From Chloroflexota bacterium (lineage in GTDB: Bacteria > Chloroflexota > Limnocylindria > Limnocylindrales > CSP1-4): a stretch of DNA of 41,189 nt. Numbering within the stretch: position 1 is the first letter of the stretch; every line of letters begins with the position of its first letter. Positions 23,603 to 31,773 of the stretch are shown here, piece by piece. The stretch spans positions 1,093 through 42,281 of the forward strand of contig PLZO01000064.1 of assembly GCA_003152165.1 (NCBI GenBank), read 5' to 3'. The notes under the pieces are model-generated. The model made no database searches. It saw only the letters and a list, made by a program, of their open reading frames with translations, and had not been told where the DNA came from. The translations under genes and the position numbers were made by a program.

Positions 23603-24945
23603 GCCGCGCCGGAGGTTGTCTCGCCGCCGCCCGGACGGGCGGCCGGATCTCCCTGGATTGCCTCCGGCCGCTCAAGGGCGAAGGCCGCATGGAGCGCCCG
23701 GACCGCGGTCTCGACCTGGTCCTCGGCGATGATGCAGGTGATCCGTACCTCGCTCGTCGAGATCATCTCGATGTTCACCTCGGCGTCGGCCAGCGCCCCG
23801 AACATCCGGGCGGCGTAACCGGGCGCATTGTGGATGCCCGCACCTACAATCGACACCTTGGCAACGGCTGAGTCGGCCGTCATCTCGCGGAAGCCCAGGT
23901 CGCGGATGATCGGCCCCAGGATCCGTTTTGCCCGGCCAAGCTCGACCTCGGCGATGGTGAAGCTCATGTCGGTCGAGCCAGCGTGGCCGACATTCTGGAC
24001 GATCATGTCCACGTTGATCCCGGCATCGGCCAGCGGAGCGAAAATCTGATGGGCGACACCCGGCCGGTCCGGAACTGCGACCAGGGTGATCTTGGCCACG
24101 TTCCGATCATGGGCCAGGCCGCGAACCTTGTTGCGCTGCTCCACGAACGGATCCTCCTTGATCAGGGTCCCCGGGGCGTCTTCGAACGAACTGAGGACCT
24201 CGATGACGACGTCATTGACCCAGCCCAGCTCCACGGCCCGGACCTGCATGACCTGGGCACCCTGGTGGGCGAGCTCGAGCATCTCCTCGTAGCCGATCAC
24301 CGCCAACTGCCGGGCGTCGGCCACGATCCGCGGATCAGCCGTGTAGATCCCGCGCACGTCGGTGAACACCTGGCAGCGAGTCGCTCCCAGCCGCGCTGCC
24401 AATGCGATCGCGGTGGTGTCCGAGCCGCCCCTGCCCAGCGTAGTGGTCTCGGCTTGCTCGAGGTCGGTCTGGCTGACGCCCTGGAACCCGGCCACGATCA
24501 CGACCCGGCCGTTGGCCAGTTCCTGGCGGACCCGGCGGGGATCGACGTTGGCGATCCGGGCCCGACCGTGGCGGCCGTCGGTGGTGATCCCGGCCTGGGC
24601 CCCGGTCAGGCTGACTGCGGGGACGCCCAGGGCCTGGAGCGCCATCGACACGAGCGTCGCGCTCTGGTGCTCGCCGGTCGCCAGGAGCATGTCCAGCTCG
24701 CGCGAATCCGGATCGTCGGTGATTGCGGCGGCGAGGGCCAGCAGCTCGTCGGTCGTGTCGCCCATTGCGGAGACAACGACGACGAGGTCGGACCCGCCAT
24801 CCCGCTCGCGGGCGATCCGCCGGGCGACACGCCGAATTCGGTCCGCGTCGCCTACCGACGAGCCGCCGAACTTCTGGACGACGAGCGGGCGGGCGGCAGC
24901 CGGGAGGGGCGGCTCGGAGGTGGCCTCGGATCCGGGTACGAACAT
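23599..24945 (-). CDS. lysC: Aspartate kinase
   Basis: Aspartokinase phosphorylates aspartate, the first step to lysine, methionine and threonine. The 448 residues comprise the kinase domain with QKFGGSSVGDADRI, LLATGEHQSATLVSMAL and TTLGRGGSDTTA, followed by two ACT domains (about 290-440; KITLVAVPDRPGVAHQIF, KVSIVGAGIHNAPGYAARMF) that bind feedback amino acids. The track ORF begins at 25116. ATG 24945 is chosen because a TAGAAT box lies seven bases before it, fitting leaderless translation. It heads the long operon that continues with birA. Feedback inhibition by lysine or threonine is expected from the family. Confidence 0.96.
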   Translation of the reverse strand: MFVPGSEATSEPPLPAAARPLVVQKFGGSSVGDADRIRRVARRIARERDGGSDLVVVVSAMGDTTDELLALAAAITDDPDSRELDMLLATGEHQSATLVSMALQALGVPAVSLTGAQAGITTDGRHGRARIANVDPRRVRQELANGRVVIVAGFQGVSQTDLEQAETTTLGRGGSDTTAIALAARLGATRCQVFTDVRGIYTADPRIVADARQLAVIGYEEMLELAHQGAQVMQVRAVELGWVNDVVIEVLSSFEDAPGTLIKEDPFVEQRNKVRGLAHDRNVAKITLVAVPDRPGVAHQIFAPLADAGINVDMIVQNVGHAGSTDMSFTIAEVELGRAKRILGPIIRDLGFREMTADSAVAKVSIVGAGIHNAPGYAARMFGALADAEVNIEMISTSEVRITCIIAEDQVETAVRALHAAFALERPEAIQGDPAARPGGGETTSGAA

Positions 24946-24952
24946 TCGGCCG

Positions 24953-24958
24953 ATTCTA
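24953..24958 (-). promoter_or_regulatory. -10 box of a probable leaderless lysC promoter
   Basis: On the minus strand TAGAAT lies seven bases before the lysC ATG (24945). With transcription starting about seven bases after the -10, the mRNA would begin at or next to the start codon, and no ribosome site is visible. The -35 region is poor (GGGACG at about the right distance). Confidence 0.55.
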
Positions 24959-25030
24959 GCAGCGGGATCGCGTGCGTCCCCGGCGCCGCTTCGCGCTACG
25001 CTTCGCAGGCCCTGACTTGGAGGTCCGCCG

Positions 25031-25795
25031 ATGTGTTTCGATCTCGACAGCCACCCGCCGATCCGGCCGATCGCGGGGGGCGCCCTCGACCACGAGGATC
25101 TTGTCCTGGCCTGCACGGACGGCAGCCAGTTCGCGGCGTTCCGGGCGCGGGCGGTCGATCCACGCGGCGCCGGGGTGGTGATCCTGCCCGATGTTCGCGG
25201 CCTCTATTCGTTCTACGAGGAGCTGGCTCTGCGCTTCGCCGAGGCCGGCATTGACGCCCTCGCCATCGACTACTTCGGGCGGACCGCCGGCGCGAGCAAG
25301 CGTGACGCGGACTTCCCATACATGGAGCACGTCCCCCAGACGAAGCTAGCCGAGTTGCGGGCCGACTTGACCGCCGGGGTCGAGGAGTTACGCCGGGACG
25401 CCCGGGTCCGGGCCGTCTTCGTGATCGGCTTCTGTTTCGGCGGACGGCTGGCGTACACGGCTACCACGTTCGGCCTCGTCCTGTCCGGCGCGATCGGGTT
25501 CTACGGGATGCCGACCGGCGATCGACCGGGCTACCCGGCCCCGGCCAGCGTGGCGGCGGCGATGGCCAGCCCAATCCTGGGCCTGTTCGGCGGCGCCGAT
25601 GCGGCCATCCCACCTGAGGCGATCGCGGAGTTCGAGGGGGCCCTCAAGGCGGCCGGCGTCGATCACGAAGTGGTGACCTATCCCGGTGCCCCGCACAGCT
25701 TCTTCGACCGCAAGGCTGCCGATTACGGACCGGCGTCCGCCGACGCCTGGAGCCGGACCCTAGGCTTCATCGCGGCGCAAACCCCCAGCGCCTGA
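25031..25795 (+). CDS. Dienelactone hydrolase family protein
   Basis: The 254-residue alpha/beta hydrolase carries the family's cysteine nucleophile elbow GFCFGGRLAYT (G-x-C-x-G-G), an aspartate in GLFGGADAAIP and a histidine in YPGAPHSFFDR, the expected Cys-Asp-His triad. It also has the LPDVRGLYSFYEELALRFAEAGIDALAIDYFGRTAG segment. The true substrate may be a lactone or ester and cannot be assigned. ATG 25031 has GGAGG six bases upstream and a possible TACACT-like -10 (TACGCT, 24997-25002). It is divergent from lysC, with 85 bases between the starts. Confidence 0.92.
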   Translation: MCFDLDSHPPIRPIAGGALDHEDLVLACTDGSQFAAFRARAVDPRGAGVVILPDVRGLYSFYEELALRFAEAGIDALAIDYFGRTAGASKRDADFPYMEHVPQTKLAELRADLTAGVEELRRDARVRAVFVIGFCFGGRLAYTATTFGLVLSGAIGFYGMPTGDRPGYPAPASVAAAMASPILGLFGGADAAIPPEAIAEFEGALKAAGVDHEVVTYPGAPHSFFDRKAADYGPASADAWSRTLGFIAAQTPSA

Positions 25796-25850
25796 AGCTG
25801 ATCGGGGAACGGGCTTGGCCTCACGCCCGTGACGAGCACGAGGCGGCCGC

Positions 25851-26042
25851 TCAGTGGCGGATCAGGGTGGCGAAAAGCAACACGAGCACGACGACCACCA
25901 CCAGGGCCACGATCGGAAATCCGCCCGGCACCACCCGGCTGGTCTGGTTCACGATCGAGTTGATCGTGGCCGCGATCGAGTTCAGGGCGCCGCCGACGAC
26001 GCTGCCCAGCCCATGTCCGACGGACTGGGCGAGCCCGTCCAT
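25851..26042 (-). CDS. Small single-span membrane protein coupled to thrB
   Basis: The 63-residue protein has an amphipathic, glycine/serine-rich N-terminal part (GLAQSVGHGLGSVVGGALNS, IAATINSIVNQTSRVVPGG) and a C-terminal transmembrane helix (FPIVALVVVVVLVLLFATLIRH). Its ATG overlaps the thrB stop by one base (TGATG), so it is translated from the thr transcript. I do not recognise a family or function. The coupling and clean hydrophobic pattern support a real gene. Confidence 0.7.
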   Translation of the reverse strand: MDGLAQSVGHGLGSVVGGALNSIAATINSIVNQTSRVVPGGFPIVALVVVVVLVLLFATLIRH

Positions 26043-27004
26043 CAGGCGTTGGCCACGACGCGGGCGCCGGCGTTGCGAGGGGCGGCGATCGCGACCCGTC
26101 CGGGCACGTCCAGGTCCGCCGCAACCGCGCTGAGCGCGCCCTCGATCCGGCTCAGGGTCGCCAGTCCATCCGCGAACGCGATCACGGACGAGCCGGCACC
26201 CGACAGGCAGGCTCCCACGGCCCCGGCGTCACGAGCGGCCTGGACCAGGGCCGGAAATTGCGGATACACGGCCGCCCGGTACGGCTCGTGGAGGCGATCC
26301 AGGGTGAGAGCGCCCAGATGCTCGTACGTGCCTGAAGCGATTCCAGCCACGCCGATCGCGACCCGCCCCAGATTCGCGATGGCGTCCTCCAACGGGACGG
26401 TCTTCGGCAGGACCTCGCGCATCCGTGCCGTCGACAGGCGCAGCTCCGGGATGAACAGGACCACCTTCAGGTCGCGCGGGACGTTGAACCGGATCGTCGT
26501 CGGCGGACTGGCCGACGAGTCGACGACGACGAAGCCGCCATGCAGGGCGGCCGCGGCGTTGTCCGCATGACCCTCGATTCCGGTCGCCAACCGGAGCAGC
26601 TCGGCCGGACTGAGCGGCCCGCCCAGCAGGGTATTGCCGGCCAGCAAGCCGCCGACGGTCGCGGCCGCCGACGAGCCGAGGCCACGGCTGAGCGGAATCC
26701 GGTTGCGCATCGAGATTCGCCATCCGATCTGCTCGGGCAGCTGACCGCGAACTGCCACGAGGGCGGCCTCCAGTCCCTGGACGAAGCGGTTGTGCCGGTC
26801 GTCGGTCAGCTCGTTGGCACCTTCGCCCTCAATCTCGAGCTCGATCGCACCTCGGCTCCAGCCGCGCACTTCGAGGTTGATCCGGTTGACCAGGTCCAGG
26901 GCCAGGCCGAGGCAGTCGTAGCCCGCCCCCAGGTTGGCCGAGGACGCCGGCACCTCGACCGTGACCCGCCGCCCGTCGAGCTCGGCCAGCCAGTTCGTCA
27001 CCAT
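26042..27004 (-). CDS. thrB: Homoserine kinase
   Basis: ThrB phosphorylates homoserine on the way to threonine. The 320-residue GHMP kinase shows VEVPASSANLGAGYDCLGLAL at the start, the ATP-binding loop NRIPLSRGLGSSAAATVGGLLAGN (about 103-126), and the C-terminal motif GAVGACLSGAGSSVIAF. It starts four bases after the thrC stop. The small membrane protein gene overlaps its stop. The order is hom-thrC-thrB. Confidence 0.96.
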   Translation of the reverse strand: MVTNWLAELDGRRVTVEVPASSANLGAGYDCLGLALDLVNRINLEVRGWSRGAIELEIEGEGANELTDDRHNRFVQGLEAALVAVRGQLPEQIGWRISMRNRIPLSRGLGSSAAATVGGLLAGNTLLGGPLSPAELLRLATGIEGHADNAAAALHGGFVVVDSSASPPTTIRFNVPRDLKVVLFIPELRLSTARMREVLPKTVPLEDAIANLGRVAIGVAGIASGTYEHLGALTLDRLHEPYRAAVYPQFPALVQAARDAGAVGACLSGAGSSVIAFADGLATLSRIEGALSAVAADLDVPGRVAIAAPRNAGARVVANA

Positions 27005-27008
27005 CGCC

Positions 27009-28094
27009 TCACCATCCCAGAATTTCGGTTACGGCCGCCGCAGTCGGGTCTGCCACGAGCAGGCCGCTCACGTTCTCCTGGGCGGTCTTTGGGTCCTTCA
27101 GGCCGGAGCCGGTCAGGACGCATACGATGGTCGCGTCTCGATCAACCCGACCCTCGGCGGCCAACCGGCGGATGCCAGCCAGGCTGGCCGCCGAGGAAGG
27201 CTCGCAGAAGATGCCCTCGAGCCGAGCGAGGTCCCGCCAGGCCGCCAGGATCTCGTCATCGGTCACCGCCTCGATCAGCCCACCCGATTCGTCACGGGCG
27301 GCGGCCGCCTTCGTCCAGCTCGCCGGATCGCCGATCCGGATCGCGCTGGCGATTGTCTCGGGAGCCTCGACCCGGTGACCGAGGACGATCGGGGCGGCAC
27401 CGGCGGCCTGGAAGCCGAACATCCGGGGCAGCCCGGCGCTCAGCCCGGCTGCCCGATAGTCGCGGAAGCCCGCCCAGTAGGCGCTGATGTTGCCGGCGTT
27501 GCCGACCGGGATGGCCAGGACGTCGGGTGCTCGACCGAGGTCGTCGCAGATCTCGAAGGCGGCAGTCTTCTGGCCATCGAGCCGGAACGGGTTGACCGAA
27601 TTCACGAGGGTGATCGGATGGCTCGTCGACTCGGCCAGCTCGCGCACGATCCGCAGGGCCTGGTCGAAGTTGCCCTCGACCGCCACCACCCGGGCGCCCG
27701 TGACCTGGGCCTGGAGCAGCTTTCCCGCGGCGATCTGGCCGCGTGGCAGGACGACGACCACCTCCAGGCCGGCGGCCGCCCCATACGCCGCCGCCGACGC
27801 GGACGTGTTGCCGGTCGACGCACAGATCAGGGCCCGGGCACCCGCCTCGAGCGCCTTGCTGACGGCCACGACCATGCCCCGGTCCTTGAAGCTGCCAGTG
27901 GGATTCTGGCCCTCCACCTTGGCCGACAGATGCGCCAGCCCGAGATCGCCGCCGATCCGACCGAGCCGGACCAGCGGGGTGAAGCCCTCGCCCAGGCTGA
28001 GCAGCGGCGTCGCGTCGGTGATCGGCAGGAAAGCGCGATACCGCTCAGCGAGCCGCGGACGGCCGCGGGCCATCTCGGCTGCCGGCGGGCTCAC
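27009..28094 (-). CDS. thrC: Threonine synthase
   Basis: ThrC converts O-phosphohomoserine to threonine with PLP. The 361-residue protein has EGFTPLVRL, the PLP lysine in NPTGSFKDRGMVVAVSKALE, STGNTSASAAAYGA, the phosphate-binding PVGNAGNISAYW, and CEPSSAASLAGIRRL near the end. The GTG start at 28094 overlaps the hom stop (GTGA), and thrB follows at four bases. Confidence 0.96.
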   Translation of the reverse strand: MSPPAAEMARGRPRLAERYRAFLPITDATPLLSLGEGFTPLVRLGRIGGDLGLAHLSAKVEGQNPTGSFKDRGMVVAVSKALEAGARALICASTGNTSASAAAYGAAAGLEVVVVLPRGQIAAGKLLQAQVTGARVVAVEGNFDQALRIVRELAESTSHPITLVNSVNPFRLDGQKTAAFEICDDLGRAPDVLAIPVGNAGNISAYWAGFRDYRAAGLSAGLPRMFGFQAAGAAPIVLGHRVEAPETIASAIRIGDPASWTKAAAARDESGGLIEAVTDDEILAAWRDLARLEGIFCEPSSAASLAGIRRLAAEGRVDRDATIVCVLTGSGLKDPKTAQENVSGLLVADPTAAAVTEILGW

Positions 28095-29365
28095 GCGGCA
28101 TCCTCAATCGGGTAGAGCGTCGCCTGGACGCCGAGCGCGGCAAGCCCGGCGCGGACCTGATCGAGGGACTGGGCGATCGTCACGAAGCCATCTGCGGCCG
28201 CTGCCTCCAGGTCCAGCTGGTCGCGGATCAGCTGGTCCGGCAGCACCGACTGGAAGAACCAGCGGCGGGCCAGCCGATCGTCTGCCGCGCCGGCGTCCAC
28301 GGTGCGCTCGGCGGCCGGTGGCGAGCCCGCCCAGGTGCTGCCGCCGCCCCGGGCGATCGCGATCAGGTCGCCCAACACGGCGCCTCCGGTCGAACCGCCG
28401 CCCGCACCGGGTCCACTCAATTCGAGCCGGCCGAGCGGCGAAGCGTCGATCTCGATCCTGTTGACCACGCCACTCGATCGGCCAAACCCGGAGTCGGCCG
28501 GAACGGCGACCGGCTGCACCGACGCCTCGATTCCCTGGGCCCCGATTCCCTGAGCCCGACGGCCGTCGACGATCAGCTTGAGGCGCAGGCCGTGGACCGC
28601 GGCGGCGGCGACCTCATCGGCGGTCACCCCGGTGATCCCCGGCCGGCCGAGTCCGTTGGCCGTCGCCGGCCGACGCTCGATCGAAGCCGGCCGGAGCCAC
28701 TGCCCGAACGCGAGGCGGGCGAGGATAACCAGCTTGTTGAGCGCATCGTCACCCTCGACGTCGCCGGCCGGGTCCGCTTCCGCGTAGCCCGCCCGCTGGG
28801 CATCGAGAAGAACCGCCTCGTAGCCCCGGGTACGCTCGGTCATGGCGCTCAGGACGAAGTTCGTCGTGCCGTTCACGATTCCCCGGACGCGCTCGATCCG
28901 GTTGGCTGCGAGGTCCGCCGCGAGCGGTCCCAGGATCGGGATCCCGGCTGCAACGGCGGCCTCGAAACGGAGGGGCGTGCCGGTCGAGCGAGCCAGGGCC
29001 TCGAGCGCCGGGCCATGGTGGGCGATCACGCGCTTGTTGGCAGTCACGACCGGCTTGCCGGCTGTGAGCGCTGCGACGATCAGGGTCCGGGCCGGCTCGT
29101 CACCGCCCATCAGCTCCACGATCAGGTCCACCTCGGGCGAGGCGACGAGATGGGCCGGGGCGTCGGTCAGGAGCGCCTCGGGGATCCCGGCGGCCGCGGC
29201 CTTGGCAGGGTCACGGACGGCGATTCGCGTGAGCACGAGCCGCGCCCCATCGAATGGCGCCAGTCGCTCCGGAGCATCGAGGAAGGCCCGCACGACGGCC
29301 GTGCCCACGGTTCCGGCACCGAGCAGGCCGACGCGTAGGGGCGAACGCGGCGGTGGGCTGGGCAT
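28091..29365 (-). CDS. hom: Homoserine dehydrogenase
   Basis: Hom reduces aspartate semialdehyde to homoserine. The 424-residue protein has a Rossmann motif (GLLGAGTVGTAVV, about 13-25), PVVTANKRVIAHHG, the FEAAVAAGIPILGPL catalytic segment, GIVNGTTNFVLSAM, and DPAGDVEGDDALNKLVILARLAFG with the catalytic lysine. The last 60 residues (WFFQSVLPDQLIRDQLDLEA...ATLYPIEDAA) sit where the ACT regulatory domain normally is but are degenerate. Translation is probably leaderless from TACCAT seven bases upstream. It heads the hom-thrC-thrB unit and is divergent from trpS. Confidence 0.95.
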   Translation of the reverse strand: MPSPPPRSPLRVGLLGAGTVGTAVVRAFLDAPERLAPFDGARLVLTRIAVRDPAKAAAAGIPEALLTDAPAHLVASPEVDLIVELMGGDEPARTLIVAALTAGKPVVTANKRVIAHHGPALEALARSTGTPLRFEAAVAAGIPILGPLAADLAANRIERVRGIVNGTTNFVLSAMTERTRGYEAVLLDAQRAGYAEADPAGDVEGDDALNKLVILARLAFGQWLRPASIERRPATANGLGRPGITGVTADEVAAAAVHGLRLKLIVDGRRAQGIGAQGIEASVQPVAVPADSGFGRSSGVVNRIEIDASPLGRLELSGPGAGGGSTGGAVLGDLIAIARGGGSTWAGSPPAAERTVDAGAADDRLARRWFFQSVLPDQLIRDQLDLEAAAADGFVTIAQSLDQVRAGLAALGVQATLYPIEDAA

Positions 29366-29372
29366 GCGCCGA

Positions 29373-29378
29373 ATGGTA
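29373..29378 (-). promoter_or_regulatory. -10 box of a probable leaderless hom promoter
   Basis: Minus-strand TACCAT lies seven bases before the hom ATG (29365), the same arrangement as lysC. No ribosome site is seen. Confidence 0.5.
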
Positions 29379-29442
29379 GCCGACCCTCAAACCGGGACGT
29401 TGGCTCGGCGGTCCCCGGCATCACCACCAGGTGGGCGGCCGC

Positions 29443-29448
29443 TACACT
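29443..29448 (+). promoter_or_regulatory. -10 box of a probable leaderless trpS promoter
   Basis: TACACT lies eight bases before the trpS ATG at 29457. There is no ribosome site in GCGGCA just before the start. It shares a 91-bp divergent region with the hom promoter. Confidence 0.5.
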
Positions 29449-29456
29449 CCGCGGCA

Positions 29457-30476
29457 ATGGCCCTAGAGCTTGCTCCAGCCCCCGCCCCGGTGCCAGTGGC
29501 CGCCGGGCGACCGCGGATCTTCAGCGGGATTCAGCCCTCCGGAATCGTCCACCTGGGCAACGACCTGGGTGCCGTCCGCAACTACGTCCGCTTGCAGCAC
29601 GATTACGAGGCGATCTACTGCATCGTCGACTACCATGCTCTGACGACCACCCATGACGGTGCCCTGCTGCGCGTACGGACCCGCGAGATGGCCGCCTCGC
29701 TGCTGGCCCTGGGCCTGGACCCCGAGCGTTGCACGCTTTTCGTGCAAAGCGACCGGCCGGAGCACACCGAGCTGGCCTGGCTGCTGGCGACGGTGACGCC
29801 CGTGAGCTGGCTCGAGCGGACGCCGAGCTACAAGGAGAAGAAGCTCAATCAGCCCGACGACATCAACCATGGCCTGCTGACGTATCCGGTCCTGCAGGCT
29901 GCCGACATCGTCATCTACAAGGCATCGGTGGTGCCCGTCGGGCGCGACCAGGCCGCCCATCTGGAGCTGACCCGGGAAATCGTCCGGGCCTTCAACGCCC
30001 GCTACGGCGAGACCTTCCCCGCGCCACAGGCCGTTTTCACCGAGGCCCCGATCGTGCTTGGCACGGACGGCGTCAGGAAGATGAGCAAGTCGGTCGGCAA
30101 CACGATCGATATCTTTGCTCCGCCCGACGTCATCCGGAAGCAGGTGATGTCGATGGTCACCGACACGAAACGCATCCTGCGCATGGACCCGGGCCGGCCA
30201 TCGGTCTGCAATGTCTGCCAGCTCCATCGTCATTTCGGCCCCGACTATGAGGCCATCTGGGAGGGCGAGCGAACGGCCCGGACCGGCTGCGTCGACACCA
30301 AGCGGCTGTTGGCCGAGCGAATCATTGCCTATTACGCACCCGCCCGCGAGCACTATCTCGAGTTGATCGCCCGACCGGACGACGTCGACGAGGTCCTGGC
30401 CGCAGGTGCGGCCCGGCTCAAGCCGTGGGCCGAGGCCACCCTGGCCGAGGTCCATGCGAAGATGGGGCTCCGCTGA
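29457..30476 (+). CDS. trpS: Tryptophan-tRNA ligase
   Basis: TrpS charges tRNA-Trp. The track ORF starts at 28842 inside hom; the true start is ATG 29457, giving 339 residues. Class I motifs are GIQPSGIVHLGNDLGA (HIGH-type) and VRKMSKSVGN (KMSKS). The specificity region DYHALTT and YPVLQAADIVIYKA are typical. Toward the C-terminus, where some bacterial TrpRS bind a [4Fe-4S] cluster through four cysteines, this protein has CNVCQLHRHF...EGERTARTGCVDTK, with two of the usual ligand positions replaced, so a cluster is unlikely. Confidence 0.96.
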   Translation: MALELAPAPAPVPVAAGRPRIFSGIQPSGIVHLGNDLGAVRNYVRLQHDYEAIYCIVDYHALTTTHDGALLRVRTREMAASLLALGLDPERCTLFVQSDRPEHTELAWLLATVTPVSWLERTPSYKEKKLNQPDDINHGLLTYPVLQAADIVIYKASVVPVGRDQAAHLELTREIVRAFNARYGETFPAPQAVFTEAPIVLGTDGVRKMSKSVGNTIDIFAPPDVIRKQVMSMVTDTKRILRMDPGRPSVCNVCQLHRHFGPDYEAIWEGERTARTGCVDTKRLLAERIIAYYAPAREHYLELIARPDDVDEVLAAGAARLKPWAEATLAEVHAKMGLR

Positions 30477-30486
30477 GGGTAAGGCC

Positions 30487-31773
30487 ATGACCGAACCGGA
30501 TCGGCAGGAACGGCACGACTCCGCCAACGACGGGCGGATTGGCGCGGCTGGGCAGGCCGCCGCGGACATCAGCCGGATCCTGGGGCGGGACCCACGCTGG
30601 TTCGCGGTGCTCCTCGTCAGCGTCACCGTGATCGCCGTCTACTTCGCGATCACGGTCGTAGGCTCGGCGATCTTGGCCTTCGGCGACATCGTCCTGATCT
30701 TCTTCATGGCCTGGTTGATCGCGTTCATCGTGAGCCCGTTCGCATCGGCCCTCAAGCGCCTGGTCCGGCCTCTGCCCCAGGCCGCCGCGGTCCTGATCGT
30801 GTATCTGGTCGCGATCGCCGGACTGCTCCTGACGATCTTCGTGGTTGCCGCCAACCTGGCCAGCTCGATCAGCCAGTTCGTCCAGTCGATCCCCCAGATC
30901 GAACAGAACCTCGGCCAGTACCTGGCCCCCTGGCAGGACCGGCTCAACAGCCTGGGCCTGTCGGTGAATCTCGTCGCGCTTGTCCATTCGGTGCTGGACA
31001 ACCTGCAGACGGGCGCGATCGACGTGGTCGGACCGATTCAGCAGGTCGCGGTCGCCAGCATCAGCGTGATCGGCACCGTCCTGATCATCTCGACCATGTC
31101 GATCTACATTGCGATCGACCGCAAGCGGATCCTGGCCTTCCTGTTCCGGCTCACGCCGAGCGCCTACCGGGCCGAGGCCGAGCTGCTGCGGGTGAGCGTC
31201 AACCGCTCGTTTGGCGGCTTCCTGCGCGGCCAGCTGATCATGGGCGTGGCCTACGGCGTGATCGCAGTCGGCGTGTCGGTCGTCTTCGGACTCAAGCTCA
31301 TCCCGATCACGGCGACGGCCGCCGGTGCCTTGATGGCGATCCCGTTCTTCGGCCCGTTCGTGGCCTGGACACCGCCCGTCCTCGATGCCCTGATCTTCAA
31401 CCCCGACCTGCTCCTGCCCGTAGCGATCCTGATTGGAATCGGCTGGATCATCGTCATGAACGTCCTCCAGCCCCGGCTGATGGCGGGCGCGGTGGGTCTG
31501 CACCCGATCGTGGTCCTGGGTTCAGTCCTGGTCGGGGGCAAGATCGCGGGGGTTGCCGGGGCGATCTTCGGGATTCCGATCGCGGCGATCGTGACCGCCT
31601 TCTTCTGGCACTACCTCGAGGAGCAGACCGGCGAGACCATCGCTCAGCGGGCCGCGCGGCGAGTGGAGCGCCGGGAGGGCCGGCCAGTCCGTATCCCCTC
31701 CGAGCCGCGACCCGGGATCGACCCCGATGTTGAGGACGAGGGGATCAGCGCCGGCGCTTCTTCCAGTCGCTGA
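30487..31773 (+). CDS. AI-2E family (PerM-type) membrane permease
   Basis: The 428-residue membrane protein has an N-terminal pair of helices (WFAVLLVSVTVIAVYFAITVV, IVLIFFMAWLIAFIVSPF), a soluble middle stretch (SISQFVQSIPQIEQNLGQYL), and four or more C-terminal helices (LIMGVAYGVIAVGVSVVFG, PFFGPFVAWTPPVLDALIF, and GSVLVGGKIAGVAGAIFGIPIAAIVTAFFWHYLEE). This is the AI-2E transporter family, whose substrates are mostly unproven and include Na+/H+ exchange and autoinducer export. ATG 30487 follows trpS by 10 bases, so the two are cotranscribed. Its last 29 bases overlap the end of the convergent oxidoreductase gene. Confidence 0.92.
   Translation: MTEPDRQERHDSANDGRIGAAGQAAADISRILGRDPRWFAVLLVSVTVIAVYFAITVVGSAILAFGDIVLIFFMAWLIAFIVSPFASALKRLVRPLPQAAAVLIVYLVAIAGLLLTIFVVAANLASSISQFVQSIPQIEQNLGQYLAPWQDRLNSLGLSVNLVALVHSVLDNLQTGAIDVVGPIQQVAVASISVIGTVLIISTMSIYIAIDRKRILAFLFRLTPSAYRAEAELLRVSVNRSFGGFLRGQLIMGVAYGVIAVGVSVVFGLKLIPITATAAGALMAIPFFGPFVAWTPPVLDALIFNPDLLLPVAILIGIGWIIVMNVLQPRLMAGAVGLHPIVVLGSVLVGGKIAGVAGAIFGIPIAAIVTAFFWHYLEEQTGETIAQRAARRVERREGRPVRIPSEPRPGIDPDVEDEGISAGASSSR

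Noticed and set aside
26934-28115. 393-residue plus-strand ORF
   Set aside because: Antisense shadow of thrC, whose motifs are intact on the minus strand.
30418-31503. 361-residue minus-strand ORF
   Set aside because: Antisense of the AI-2E permease; highly charged Asp/His/Gln-rich artefact.
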